DNA from: Terriglobia bacterium | Lineage (GTDB): Bacteria > Acidobacteriota > UBA6911 | Direction: 5' to 3' | Assembly: GCA_020072565.1 (NCBI GenBank) | Contig: JAIQGI010000002.1 | Span: forward strand, 124,001 to 188,000 | DNA: 64,000 bases | Shown here: in pieces, positions 35,728 through 44,386 of the stretch | Layout: each line of letters opens with the position of its first letter | How positions within the stretch are numbered: the first letter of the stretch is position 1 | Made by a program: the position numbers and the translations under genes | Notes under the pieces: generated by a model | What the model saw: the letters and a program-made list of their open reading frames with translations, nothing else | Databases searched by the model: none | What the model was told of the DNA's origin: nothing

Positions 35728-36182
35728 TCCTTCTTTGTATAAAGCAACGTACGCAACCGGATTCACGAAACTTCTCCTCCGGCGAGCTCTTTCCCGGCAT
35801 GTTCGGGGCGACCGCGGCCCGTCACACATGCTGCCACTACGGTGCACAAAAACGCAACGCTTTAAGTCCCTTCCGTGTAAGAAACAATTCGGGATCTAAA
35901 AGTGAAGCTTGGGCTCCTTCTTCTGGCATCGGATGCCGGGTCTCCGCAACAGGTTGTGCGGATTTCCGCCGTAAGTCCGCGATCCCGGATTCTGCATCTT
36001 GAGAGGCTCGGCGCTAAAGCATCCGATGCTTGACAGATCGGACGGACTGGCAGCGTGCGCGTCCCGCCCGCAGACAGGCGTGAACTGATGCGTTGGACGA
36101 GACTGATTTCACGGCAGGTTAGCCCTGATTTCTGGAGCCACCATTTTCCCCGGTGGCTGATTCTGGCATAATGCCACCCCTT
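35728..36182. other. non-coding stretch between repeat relic and transporter fragment
   Basis: No gene, RNA or clear hairpin was recognised in these 455 bases. It probably belongs to the rearranged block and may contain the former upstream region of the EamA gene. Confidence 0.3.
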
Positions 36183-36485
36183 ATGGGAAAAAAGTCTTCA
36201 CTCGCTGTGCCCGCTCTCGTGGCTGCAGTTGTGTCCTGGGGCAGCATTCCTCTCTTCCTGAAGCACTTCACCAACTACATGGATGCGTGGACGGTAAACG
36301 GAGCACGCTACTTGGTGGGCGCTCTGCTGCTTTTGCCGGCCCTGCGGCGAGCTGCCGATTCTGATTCCAGCCGCTCGAGCCTGTGGCGCAACGCCGTTAT
36401 ACCTTTTTGGTTTGCCTATTTCGATTGTGGGCCGCATATCTGCTGGCGCACAGCCGGGATGGGGCAGGGGAGCTTGAAATGCTGA
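36183..36485 (+). pseudogene. N-terminal fragment of an EamA/DMT-family transporter
   Basis: The 100 codons begin MGKKSSLAVPALVAAVVSWG and continue SIPLFLKHFTNYMDAWTVNG, ARYLVGALLLLPAL. This is the first EamA membrane pair of a drug/metabolite transporter, normally about 300 residues with ten helices. The frame ends (MGQGSLKC) exactly where the IS91-type remnant begins at about 36486, and no continuation is found beyond it. Insertion or recombination with that element has removed about two thirds of the gene. Confidence 0.75.
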
Positions 36486-37010
36486 TTCAGGAATTATCAA
36501 GGGCCTCCAGGCGGCCGCCGGGGTCAGTATGCCTGAGTAGCGAACCAGATGAAACCGCGGTGGAGGCACAAGCGCGGCAAGTTTGCCGAGGAGTTCCAGG
36601 GGCTCAAAGATGACGTGGGTGGTTCCGTCGCGCCAGCGGCGTTTGAGGTGATAGAGGAGCCTGCCGTCGGGCAGAAGCGACAGGCGCTCGGTTGCGACCG
36701 CAGGGCGACCTGCGTAACGAAGAAGCCGTTTGAGACGCATGCGGTCACGAGCCGGGATACACACATTGGCATGGAGGCTGAAGCCCGAAACGGCGACGCA
36801 GCGCGGGTCGGACGGCACGGCGAGATCCTCGAAAGCAGGGATGAGTCGCAGGCTAGGCGATAGCGAAGGGCAAAAGGGAGCGACAGCACCCACTGCCGGA
36901 CCGGCACTTCCGGGAAGACCCGATCCACAAGATGGGCAGCAGTATCGGCCATGTGGCGGCCACCGCAAGACGGTCAAAGCCCGCGACCTTTACATGAGAA
37001 CGGCACAACC
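36486..37010 (-). mobile_element. IS91/IS801-type (Y2) transposase remnant, internally deleted, copy 2
   Basis: Read leftwards there is a zinc-finger tail PSCGGRHMADTAAHLVDRVF, then VPVRQWVLSLPFALRYRLA, both typical of the N-terminal half. After a frame change comes VSGFSLHANVCIPARDRMRL and the C-terminal text RLSLLPDGRLLYHLKRR, PPPRFHLVRYSGIL. The catalytic HUH/Y2 core between them is missing, so the element is dead. The C-terminal 250 bp match copy 1 at 10982-11230 with the same end point, TCAGGAATTATCAAGGG. The remnant truncates an EamA gene and lies 70 bp from tRNA-Ser. Confidence 0.82.
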
Positions 37011-37080
37011 CTGTCTTTCCAGAGGAAACGATGGGGCAGAACCTCAATCCGTTTGGAGCACGAATTCGCTTTGTAGGGTT

Positions 37081-37174
37081 TGGCGGAGAGGGCGGGATTC
37101 GAACCCGCGTAGAGGCTTTTGGCCCCTAACTCGATTTCGAGTCGAGCCCGTTACGACCACTTCGGTACCTCTCC
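37081..37174 (-). tRNA. tRNA-Ser (anticodon CGA)
   Basis: The complementary strand folds into a class II tRNA. The acceptor pairs GGAGAGG with CCTCTCC, followed by G and an encoded CCA. The anticodon loop is CTCGAAA with stem GCTCGA/TCGAGT, and there is a long variable arm (AGGGGCCAAAAGCCTCT). The T-loop is GTTCGAATC. Anticodon CGA reads UCG serine codons. The 3' end faces the rearranged block at 27-37 kb. Confidence 0.95.
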
Positions 37175-37225
37175 GGCGCAAAGAAGCCTACCAAACATCC
37201 CTGGTTTCACAAAAGAGATTTTGCG

Positions 37226-37300
37226 CAGGCAAAAAAAACCACGAAGTGCCCGACGCACACGAAATGGTCTTCGTGAGCCTCGTCTCTATCGTGGGTTGAA
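37226..37300. repeat. CACGAA/TTCGTG-type intergenic palindrome
   Basis: Between tRNA-Ser and the S9 peptidase gene, AAACCACGAAGTGCC...ACACGAAATGG faces TCTTCGTGAGCC and ATCGTGGGTT. The stretch is related in style to 5521-5582 and 56180-56240. Possible terminator or structural repeat; function unproven. Confidence 0.4.
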
Positions 37301-37380
37301 AAGCTGGTCTCGGAAGATGCGCAAGGGGCGCCGGAAGAGTTTCCCGGGCGCCCCTTGCGATCTGGATCTGCTGATGGTGA

Positions 37381-40149
37381 TCAGCGCTGGATCGGGGTAT
37401 CGGTTGCTTTTTTGGTCTCCTTTGGCTGAGGATTCTTGACGTACTTGTCGAGCCACGCGGCCCACCGGGCCCACTGGTCGAGGAGCGTTTCCTTGGCCAC
37501 CGGGCCGTGATCCTCGTACGGATACAAGTACATCGCCGCCGTCTTGCCCATCCCGTTCAGGGCATGGAACAGGCGGATCGAGTTGTCAGGATCCGTGCCC
37601 ACGTTCTGATCGGCCAGGCTGTGGTACATGAGCAGCGCGCCGGTGAGGTTGTTGGCATAAAGAAACGGCGACATCCCGAGGTAGACGTCGCGCGCCTCCC
37701 ACAGGTCACGACGCTCGTTCTGAAATCCGAGCGGCGTGAGCGTGCGGTTGTAAGCGCCGTCACCTGCGATGCCCGCCTTGAAGAACGGTGTGTGAACCAT
37801 CGCGTTCACGGTCGTAAACGCGCCATAGCTGTGGCCACCGATGGCCAGGCGTTGGCGGTCGATGATGGCGCGACGGTCCAATTCGTCAATCACGGCGGCC
37901 AGATCGTTCCGCAGATCGTTCACATAGTTGTTGTTCTGCTGGCCTTGCTGCCCGACGATCGGCAGGGCGGGGGTATCGACAACGACGGCATAGCCGAGCC
38001 GTACAAAGAACTGGATCGATCGGGTGCCGTAGGACTGGAATGTATTCTTGTTGAACGTGCGGTCGGGCTGATCGAAGTTTTGCTGGGTGTCGAACTCACG
38101 GGGGTAGAACCAGAAGATCGCCGGCAACCGCGTCCCCTCCTTGTAACCCGGCGGCAGCATTACGGTCACGCGAAAGTGGAAACCGTCGGCCCGTTCGACC
38201 TGGATGCGCTGTCTGGAAGCACTCGTCAGGTCCGGGAACAGGTCCTTGTTCTGGGTGAGCTGCTTCCGGCTGGTCCCCTCCACAAGGTAACTCTGCGACA
38301 CCTCGGTCGGGCTCTCGCGCGCGATGATGAACCGGCCGGCATCGATGTCGAGAATCGTGGAGATGCGCTCGTAAACGTTTTTATTGTCGCTTTCGTAGAT
38401 GCGCGCCTTTTCACCGGTCTTGATGGCAACCTTATCGAGAAATGACTTCGGCCCGACTTGTTCCGGGCTCTTGTCGTTCACCGTGCCTTCATAGAACACG
38501 CTGTTGTGGTCAGCCGAGAGCAGGACCGTGCCGCCACCGGCACCGCCACCACCGCCGCGGCCGCCACCACCGCCGCCACCGCCGCGCCCGCCGCCGCCAC
38601 CGCCGCGTGCCGACACCAGCGAACCCGGGTTCGCGTTGACATCATCGGTGCGGAACTGCGCCAGAGTGTAGCGCTGTGTCGGCTCGGCGAGGTACACCGC
38701 GACCTCGAGGGTATTCTGGCCGCTCGTCTCCCTGAAAAAGAGAATCTGCATGTCAGGCGAAAAGCGATGATTGGACATGCGCGTGTTGTTTTCAAAAATC
38801 ATTTTTGCGCTCTTGGCGTCAAACGGCGGCAGCCACTGCATCAAACGGTCCTTGCGCGGCGGGCCTTGCTGTCCGCCTCCCGCCCCGGCACCGCGTGTGC
38901 CGCCGCGCGCGCCGACCAGGGCGCGGACCGCCGCGGCACGGTCACCTCCCGCTCCGGCAGTCCCGGGCGGTGGCGCTTCTTGCTCAAGATAAGTGAAGCC
39001 CTGTCCGTCGGGCCGCCACGCGAGCTCACGGCGACCGGTCTGTTCCGCACCGCCGCGCGCGCCTCCCGGCGCCTGAGGAGCCGGGGGTGTTGTGTCGTCA
39101 GGGGCAGCGCCCAAATTGAGCGGCCGCTTGTTGAGTTCTGTCAGCATCGCACCGTTGGTATCCCACACCTCTTCTACTGAACCGAAGTTGCCGACCGGGA
39201 CGATGTAGGAGAATGGCTTTGTCATGTGGGTGACGCGGAGGTAGTTGCCATCCGGTGAGGCATCGATCGAAGTGACCATCTCCGGTTTGCCGATTTTTTT
39301 CACCGCACCGGTCTGCACGTTGATCAAGGCGACCTGACCGGTCGAGTGCCACTCGAGCAGCTGAAAATCGTACTGCGTCGTCATCAGGCTCGGGAAGGTG
39401 CGCAGGCGATTCCTGTTGTTGTCGGTGATTTTGATTTCCGGTCCGACCGGCACATCGGGCCGCACCGGCCTGGGTGCACGTCCATCCGGAATGAGCACGG
39501 TGGCAATCTGCTTGCCGTCTTCGGTGAAGTCGAAGTTCATGACCCTGGTCGCCAGCACGGGCGTTTTCGTGAGCTGCCGAGACTGTCCGGTCGCGACGTC
39601 TGCGATCCAGATGTGGGTCGCGCTCTCACCATGCACGAAGAAGGCGATGCTCTTGCTGTCCGGCGACCACGTGGCATTGGACACGCGCGCACCTGCCGGA
39701 AGCTGAATCTGCTTCCTGGTACCGTCCGTTGCCGAGATGAGCTGGATGCCTACGTTGTTTCGAACCGTCAGCGATCGTGCTCGATTCGCCTTGAAATCGA
39801 TGAAGACCCCACCCAACTCGTCGAACGGCTTCGAAAATGTCTTCATAAGCACGGGACCATCGCCGATCTCGTTCAGGAACCACTTCTTGTCCGGACTCGC
39901 GTTGGATAGATTCACGTTCTCGTGCCGAGGCGCAGTGACCGCGGCTACCAGCTCAGGCGGCGGTGTAACATAGCCCTCCTGCTTCAAGATCTCGTCAGCC
40001 CAGCTGGACGGGGCAGTCTTTGGTGGGGCGGCCTGGCCGCCGCCTTGCGCCAGCAGCGTGAGCGGCAGCAGCACAAGAAGCAGAACCAGCGCGGCCCGAT
40101 AGAAGCGTGTCGAAATGTCGCGGTGCGACATGGACGTGCGTGCAATCAT
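37381..40149 (-). CDS. secreted S9-family prolyl-oligopeptidase-like serine peptidase
   Basis: The 922-residue protein has a signal peptide (RAALVLLLVLLPLTLLAQ), an N-terminal propeller-like domain with TolB-like blades (ATWSPDSKSIAFFVHGE, FTEDGKQIATVL) and a C-terminal alpha/beta-hydrolase. The catalytic serine is in GGHSYGAFTT, the aspartate probably in SLADQNVGTDPDNS and the histidine in YPYEDHGP, giving the complete S9 triad. It should cleave short peptides in the periplasm or outside. GGAGGTATC directly precedes the ATG at 40149. An odd glycine/arginine-rich insert of about 25 residues lies near residue 520-545. Confidence 0.9.
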   Translation of the reverse strand: MIARTSMSHRDISTRFYRAALVLLLVLLPLTLLAQGGGQAAPPKTAPSSWADEILKQEGYVTPPPELVAAVTAPRHENVNLSNASPDKKWFLNEIGDGPVLMKTFSKPFDELGGVFIDFKANRARSLTVRNNVGIQLISATDGTRKQIQLPAGARVSNATWSPDSKSIAFFVHGESATHIWIADVATGQSRQLTKTPVLATRVMNFDFTEDGKQIATVLIPDGRAPRPVRPDVPVGPEIKITDNNRNRLRTFPSLMTTQYDFQLLEWHSTGQVALINVQTGAVKKIGKPEMVTSIDASPDGNYLRVTHMTKPFSYIVPVGNFGSVEEVWDTNGAMLTELNKRPLNLGAAPDDTTPPAPQAPGGARGGAEQTGRRELAWRPDGQGFTYLEQEAPPPGTAGAGGDRAAAVRALVGARGGTRGAGAGGGQQGPPRKDRLMQWLPPFDAKSAKMIFENNTRMSNHRFSPDMQILFFRETSGQNTLEVAVYLAEPTQRYTLAQFRTDDVNANPGSLVSARGGGGGGRGGGGGGGGRGGGGGAGGGTVLLSADHNSVFYEGTVNDKSPEQVGPKSFLDKVAIKTGEKARIYESDNKNVYERISTILDIDAGRFIIARESPTEVSQSYLVEGTSRKQLTQNKDLFPDLTSASRQRIQVERADGFHFRVTVMLPPGYKEGTRLPAIFWFYPREFDTQQNFDQPDRTFNKNTFQSYGTRSIQFFVRLGYAVVVDTPALPIVGQQGQQNNNYVNDLRNDLAAVIDELDRRAIIDRQRLAIGGHSYGAFTTVNAMVHTPFFKAGIAGDGAYNRTLTPLGFQNERRDLWEARDVYLGMSPFLYANNLTGALLMYHSLADQNVGTDPDNSIRLFHALNGMGKTAAMYLYPYEDHGPVAKETLLDQWARWAAWLDKYVKNPQPKETKKATDTPIQR
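38530..38607. repeat. CCGCCACC-rich low-complexity tract in the S9 peptidase gene
   Basis: A run of GCCACCGCC-like triplets on this strand encodes the glycine/arginine-rich insert of the peptidase. The coding strand is a G-rich tract of GGTGGC/GGCGGC units, prone to slippage and perhaps to G-quadruplex formation. Confidence 0.7.
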
Positions 40150-40289
40150 GATACCTCCGTTGGATTTGTCACCGGCAAGTGACTGTGCCTCCTACCCTTG
40201 GCCACAGTCATGGGAACAATACGGGCGCTACTATAGGACATTCGCTCCGGTGGCACAAGCAGAAATCGATTACGGCTATGTCCACAAAA

Positions 40290-40360
40290 CCTCGACGCAG
40301 AGGCCGCAGGGCAACAAGCCGGGTGGTTTTCCTTGGGCCCTCTGCGCTGATATTTTGATA
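40290..40360. repeat. CTCTGCG-type intergenic repeat pair
   Basis: CCTCGACGCAGAGGCCGC (about 40290-40307) and GGCCCTCTGCGCTGATA (about 40336-40352) form an imperfect inverted pair just upstream of the ATP synthase genes. Similar text occurs at 44291-44315 and 49751-49836. Confidence 0.5.
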
Positions 40361-40373
40361 CAGTGAGCAACGT

Positions 40374-40637
40374 ATGAGACGACAGCACGATGGGGAGCGT
40401 CGCCGTTCTCAAGGGGCGGTGATCGCCCGGCTTTCGGGAATCATCATGATTCTGCCCGCCTCGATGACTGCGGGATGGATCGTGGGATATTTCCTGGTTG
40501 ATCGGTATCTGCACAGCTTCCCGTGGGGAAGCATAATTATTACTTTTTTCGGAGCGGGCGCCGGCTTCTATGAAATCGTGAGGATCCTGGCGCCCAATCG
40601 TGGCGATGATGGCAATTGCTCGGGCAGGGAATCTTGA
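40374..40637 (+). CDS. AtpZ/AtpI-like F0F1-ATPase accessory membrane protein
   Basis: The 87-residue protein has a basic N-terminus and two membrane helices (LSGIIMILPASMTAGWIVGY and SIIITFFGAGAGFYEIVRIL). Size, topology and position at the head of an atp cluster match the AtpZ/AtpQ-type small subunit thought to help assemble F0 or carry Mg2+. Its 3' end overlaps the next gene by 38 bases, so the two are translationally linked. Similarity is modest by eye, so the name is positional. Confidence 0.7.
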   Translation: MRRQHDGERRRSQGAVIARLSGIIMILPASMTAGWIVGYFLVDRYLHSFPWGSIIITFFGAGAGFYEIVRILAPNRGDDGNCSGRES

Positions 40638-40992
40638 ACGGCGCCTTTTCTGGCTGACCTTGGGGTTGACGGCCGGCGGGAGCCTCCTGGCGTGGGCGGG
40701 CTTCGGCGGCCGCGAGGCGGTGTCTTTCGCCGCCGGGGCGGGGCTTGCCGGGGCGAATCTCTTCTGGTTGCGGTCGACGATCAACTCGATATTCACGGGC
40801 GACCTGAAACGCTCGAAATCTAAGGTGTTAGCGGGCTTTTTTTTGCGCCTTCTGTTGATTCCCCTGTGCCTGTATGCTATGATCCGCTTTCTTTTTTTGG
40901 ACATTCTCGCTGCAGTAGCCGGCCTTGCGGTCTTCATCTGCAGCGTTTTTATTGAAGGCGTCCTCGAAGCTTACGGCAGCAGCCCCGAATAA
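40600..40992 (+). CDS. AtpI-like ATP synthase assembly protein
   Basis: The 130-residue protein has four predicted helices (LFWLTLGLTAGGSLLAWAGF, AVSFAAGAGLAGANLFWL, LAGFFLRLLLIPLCLYAMI, LAAVAGLAVFICSVFIE), the pattern of ATP synthase I proteins that help assemble the c-ring. GTG at 40600 gives the full frame; ATG at 40606 or 40609 are alternatives within three codons. It overlaps the preceding gene and ends two bases before atpB, which fixes it in the operon. Confidence 0.75.
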   Translation: MAMMAIARAGNLERRLFWLTLGLTAGGSLLAWAGFGGREAVSFAAGAGLAGANLFWLRSTINSIFTGDLKRSKSKVLAGFFLRLLLIPLCLYAMIRFLFLDILAAVAGLAVFICSVFIEGVLEAYGSSPE

Positions 40993-40993
40993 C

Positions 40994-41782
40994 ATGCACG
41001 AGCAAAGCCCCGTCGCGAATTTTATCAATCAATATCTGTTCGATCCCATTGCGCGCGCTCTCGGGTTCAATATCGCCGCCAATGGTCATGCCGTTCCGGA
41101 TCACATCGTGATGATCCTTCTGGTCTCGCTCGGGCTCATTTCTTTTGCGATATGGCTGAGAAGCCGGTTGAGCGTCGAGAATCCCACCCGCATGCAGCAC
41201 TTGATCGAAATTGTGCTGGAGACTCTGCAGGGATTGATGAAGGAAGTCGTCGGCAAGGACTCGCTCCAGTATTTCCCGTTGATCGGGACGCTGGCGGTCT
41301 ACATCCTTTGCGGCAACCTGCTGGGGCTCATTCCAGGTTTTCTCTCTCCGACCAGCAATCTAAATGTAACTGCCTCGTGCGCCGTCTGCACTTTTGTTTA
41401 TTACAACTATCATGGCATTCGAAAGCACGGGTTGATTGGATACCTGGCACATTTCATGGGGCCGGTCTGGTGGCTCGCCTGGCTGCTGTTCCCGGTCGAG
41501 ATCGTCAGCCATCTGGCACGCATTCTTTCGCTGAGCCTGCGCCTTTTCGGCAATATTTTTGCAGAAGAGTTGATCATCGGATCCCTCAACCAGTACATTT
41601 TCCCGGTTCTGGCCTCCGTTCCGGTCATGTTCCTGGCTCTGTTCGCCAGCACGATCCAGGCCTTTATATTCGTGCTGCTGACCCTGGTTTACATCTCGGG
41701 CGCCGTGGAAGAATCGGCGGAGCACAAAGAGGAACATGGTGCGGGACACCACGAAGGCGCGCCGCAGGCAGCGGCGGCCTGA
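40994..41782 (+). CDS. atpB: F0F1 ATP synthase subunit a
   Basis: The 262-residue integral membrane protein carries the subunit a signatures: GLIPGFLSPTSNLNVT and the proton-channel helix LSLSLRLFGNIFAEELIIG. The latter contains the essential arginine facing the c-ring. The C-terminus is a charged tail (EHKEEHGAGHHEG). ATG at 40994 follows the atpI-like stop by one base. Subunit a and the c-ring together form the proton path of the ATP synthase. Subunits b, delta and the F1 genes are not nearby, so the atp genes are split in this genome. Confidence 0.95.
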   Translation: MHEQSPVANFINQYLFDPIARALGFNIAANGHAVPDHIVMILLVSLGLISFAIWLRSRLSVENPTRMQHLIEIVLETLQGLMKEVVGKDSLQYFPLIGTLAVYILCGNLLGLIPGFLSPTSNLNVTASCAVCTFVYYNYHGIRKHGLIGYLAHFMGPVWWLAWLLFPVEIVSHLARILSLSLRLFGNIFAEELIIGSLNQYIFPVLASVPVMFLALFASTIQAFIFVLLTLVYISGAVEESAEHKEEHGAGHHEGAPQAAAA

Positions 41783-41839
41783 GCACGATCCATACCGCGA
41801 TTTGCTGTGATGAATGCATCTCTTGAAAGGAGACTTCTG

Positions 41840-42169
41840 ATGGGAAGAAAGTTGATTCTGGCCGCACTCATGGGTGTCGTACTCCTCACGATGGTAGTTC
41901 CGGTTTTTGCTCAGGGTGAGGCGGGAGCCGCGGCGAGCAAGGCTAGAAATTACCAGTGGCTGCTCATATCCGCCGGATTTGGCATGGCGCTGGCCGCTGC
42001 CGGCTGCGGATATGCTCAGAGCCGCGCGCTTGCGGCTGCGTGCGAAGGGGTCTCCCGCAATCCAGGTGCAACCGACACCATCCGGATCTTCATCTTTCTA
42101 GGCCTGGCTTTTATTGAGTTTCTGGCGCTGCTGACCTTTGTAGTCATCATGATGCTGCTGTTCTTCTGA
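41840..42169 (+). CDS. atpE: F0F1 ATP synthase subunit c
   Basis: The 109-residue protein has two hairpin helices around a polar loop CEGVSRNPGA, and the ion-binding glutamate in FLGLAFIEFLALLTF. It is longer than the usual 75-90 residues because of an N-terminal hydrophobic, signal-like segment (LILAALMGVVLLTMVVPVFAQ). The first helix has a glutamine (GYAQSR) at the place used by Na+-translocating rings, but the serine or threonine after the glutamate is phenylalanine, so protons are the likelier ion. AAAGGAG upstream selects the ATG at 41840. Confidence 0.93.
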   Translation: MGRKLILAALMGVVLLTMVVPVFAQGEAGAAASKARNYQWLLISAGFGMALAAAGCGYAQSRALAAACEGVSRNPGATDTIRIFIFLGLAFIEFLALLTFVVIMMLLFF

Positions 42170-42190
42170 GGCAGAGACCAAGAGACAAGG

Positions 42191-42261
42191 GCAGCCGCAA
42201 AGAACGCGCATCACAGGATTGGCAGGAATCCGTCCCGTGTTTGTCTGTTCTTTGTGGCTGC
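42191..42261. terminator. candidate bidirectional hairpin between convergent atpE and greA-type genes
   Basis: GCAGCCGCAAAGAAC (42191-42205) and GTTCTTTGTGGCTGC (42247-42261) pair over 15 bases with one G-T pair, enclosing a 41-nt loop with its own small GGATT/AATCC stem. The position between convergent genes fits termination, but no long T-run follows on either strand. Confidence 0.5.
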
Positions 42262-42276
42262 TTCGCGGTTCCTTCG

Positions 42277-42747
42277 CTAGTCCTCGAGGTCGTGGATCGT
42301 GGTGAGGGAGCGGATTTCGTAGTCCTTCGGTCCCGAAGGCGTAACGATATGCACCTCATCGCCCTCAGCCTTTCCCATCAGACTCCGCCCGATAGGGGAT
42401 GAACTCGATATCAAGCCCTGGCTGATGTCGGATTCCTCCGGTGAAACGAGGGTGTAGCTCAGTTCCTTGTCGGCGCCTGCATCGTACAGCACCACACGCG
42501 ACCCATAAGCAACGCGGTCGTGAGGGATTTTTTCCAGATTGATGAGCGACAGGGCGGCAAGCCGTGCCTGAAGATTTGCTTTCTTGCCTTCAAGATAGGC
42601 CTGACGCTCCTTCGCCGCCTTGTACTCGGCATTCTCGCTCAAGTCACCGTGCTCGCGGGCTCTCAGTATCTCCTTGGGAAGGTCGACACGCAGCTCGCGC
42701 TCGATTACATTCAGCTCGTCCTGAAGCTTCTTGCGGATATCTTTCAT
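42277..42747 (-). CDS. greA: GreA/GreB-family transcription elongation factor
   Basis: The 156-residue protein has the Gre coiled coil (about 1-75) with EHGDLSENAEYKAAKERQAY at its tip; the two acids of the DLSENAEY motif place Mg2+ in the RNA polymerase active site. The C-terminal FKBP-like domain ends SPIGRSLMGKAEGDEVHIV. Gre factors rescue backtracked polymerase by stimulating transcript cleavage. It lies 8 bp upstream of nuoN in reverse order (nuoN ends at 42756), so it may be the last gene of the complex I transcript. Confidence 0.93.
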   Translation of the reverse strand: MKDIRKKLQDELNVIERELRVDLPKEILRAREHGDLSENAEYKAAKERQAYLEGKKANLQARLAALSLINLEKIPHDRVAYGSRVVLYDAGADKELSYTLVSPEESDISQGLISSSSPIGRSLMGKAEGDEVHIVTPSGPKDYEIRSLTTIHDLED

Positions 42748-42755
42748 AGTACCAA

Positions 42756-44192
42756 TTATTGTAGGGGAAGGATGGAACGACTGGCAAGGTTCAGGATCCA
42801 ATTCGGAGAGATGCCGGCCCACAGCACGCCCAGAGCCGCAATGGCGATCGCAGCCAGGGCCGTCAGCGGTATGCTTTCGATCTGTGCTTCCTGCGGTTCC
42901 TTCATGTACATGTACACCATCAGGCGGAAGTAGTAGTAGACCGAGAGCACGCTGTTGAGGACCCCTATGATGGCAAGGCCCACGTAACCCCTTTGAATCG
43001 CAGCACTGAAAAGGAAGAACTTCCCGATGAATCCGCCGGTCAGCGGAATTCCCGCCAGTGAGATCAGGAAGAGCGAAAGCGCCGCGGCCGTCAGGGGTTG
43101 GGTTCTTCCCATGCCGGCATAATCCTCGAGCTTCACCCGCTGATCGCCCTGCCGGCTCAGGGAGAGCACGATGCTGAGCGCACCCAGGTTCATTGCGGTG
43201 TAGACGATGAGATAGAAGATCACCGCCCGATGGCCCGCGGAACTGTTGGCGACGATGCCGACCAGGATGTAACCCGCGTGCGCAATTGCAGAGTAGGCCA
43301 GCATTCGTTTGATGTTCGACTGCAGCGTGGCGACAACATTCCCCACAGTCATCGTCAGGATGGAGCAAACCCACAAAATTGCGGTCCAATCTGCCTGCAG
43401 TGATGGCAGCGCCTGGACGAGCACACGGATGAGGGCCGCGAAGCCTGCCGCCTTGGGGCCTACGATCATGAACGCGGTGACCGCCGTCGGCGCCCCCTCG
43501 TATACGTCGGGCGCCCAGGCATGGAAAGGCACGGTGGCGACCTTGAAACCGAATCCGACCAAGAGCAGCCCCAACCCGATCACCATGGTGAGCTGGGGCG
43601 TGCCCTGCAAACCTGCGACCTGGCGGATGGCGGCGTAGTTCGTCGTGCCGGTGCTGCCGTATACCAGCGCGATGCCGTAAAGCAGAAACGCGGTCGCGAA
43701 GGAACCAAGCAGAAAATATTTCAACGACGATTCGTTGGCCCGCAGGTCGGTGCGCTTGAAACCTGCCAGAATGTAAGTGGCAATCGACAGGATCTCGATG
43801 CCGAGGAAGGTCAGAATCAAATCACCGCTTGCGGCCATCAGCGACATGCCGGAGCAGGCGAAAAGGAGCAGGGCGTAATACTCACCCCTGTTGATGGACT
43901 CCCTCTCGTTAAATCGCAACGCAACGAGGGCGGAGAAGCCGGTAATGACGAAAAACAGCCACTGAAAAACCCAGCTGAAGTTGTCGACCAGAAACATGCC
44001 GCTAAAGATGGCGCGCGGATGGCCGAGCCGCTGAAACGACAGCACATAAGCAGCCAGGAAAGAGGCAGCCACGGCGATCTGCCCCTGCCGGCTCTTGCGC
44101 GCGGGCGGCGTAAAGGGCTCCAGCAGCAGGATGATCATCCCCGCCAGCACCAGGATGATTTGAGGGAGGATCGAAAAGTAGTCAATAGTCAT
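42756..44192 (-). CDS. nuoN: NADH-quinone oxidoreductase subunit N
   Basis: The 478-residue antiporter-like subunit has about 14 membrane helices. Key charged residues are the glutamate in LGIEILSIATYILAGFKR and the lysine region FGFKVATVPFHAWAPDVYEG, followed by IVGPKAAGF. These contribute one of the proton paths of complex I. It is the last nuo gene of the leftward nuoE-J-K-L-M-N cluster, separated from nuoM by 194 bp that contain an intergenic repeat. Confidence 0.95.
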   Translation of the reverse strand: MTIDYFSILPQIILVLAGMIILLLEPFTPPARKSRQGQIAVAASFLAAYVLSFQRLGHPRAIFSGMFLVDNFSWVFQWLFFVITGFSALVALRFNERESINRGEYYALLLFACSGMSLMAASGDLILTFLGIEILSIATYILAGFKRTDLRANESSLKYFLLGSFATAFLLYGIALVYGSTGTTNYAAIRQVAGLQGTPQLTMVIGLGLLLVGFGFKVATVPFHAWAPDVYEGAPTAVTAFMIVGPKAAGFAALIRVLVQALPSLQADWTAILWVCSILTMTVGNVVATLQSNIKRMLAYSAIAHAGYILVGIVANSSAGHRAVIFYLIVYTAMNLGALSIVLSLSRQGDQRVKLEDYAGMGRTQPLTAAALSLFLISLAGIPLTGGFIGKFFLFSAAIQRGYVGLAIIGVLNSVLSVYYYFRLMVYMYMKEPQEAQIESIPLTALAAIAIAALGVLWAGISPNWILNLASRSILPLQ

Positions 44193-44290
44193 CGCTTAGC
44201 TAGTCACCACCCGCCGAGCAGTGGATCCCCTTTCCGACAGAGAATTCAAGATATCCCAGACCACGGGTGCCCTTGGTCCTTCGCCGCAAT

Positions 44291-44315
44291 CCCTGCGCTC
44301 TCTGCGTCGAGATTC
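44291..44315. repeat. CTCTGCG-type intergenic repeat between nuoM and nuoN
   Basis: CTGCGCTCTCTGCGTCGAGA recurs in part at 49753-49766 in reverse complement (TCTCGACGCAGAG). It sits inside the nuo operon, so it does not stop transcription completely unless nuoN has its own promoter. Confidence 0.5.
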
Positions 44316-44386
44316 TTTGGCGGCAGCTGTGTCGCTGCAGGTACTTCGTGGTCTGCTGCGCCCCCGAATTTTTCATAATTGCTGAC

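Noticed and set aside
35334-36002. 222-codon rightward frame around the AsnB start
   Set aside because: It is antisense to the well-marked amidoligase start and frames a repeat relic only by accident; composition shows no protein signature.
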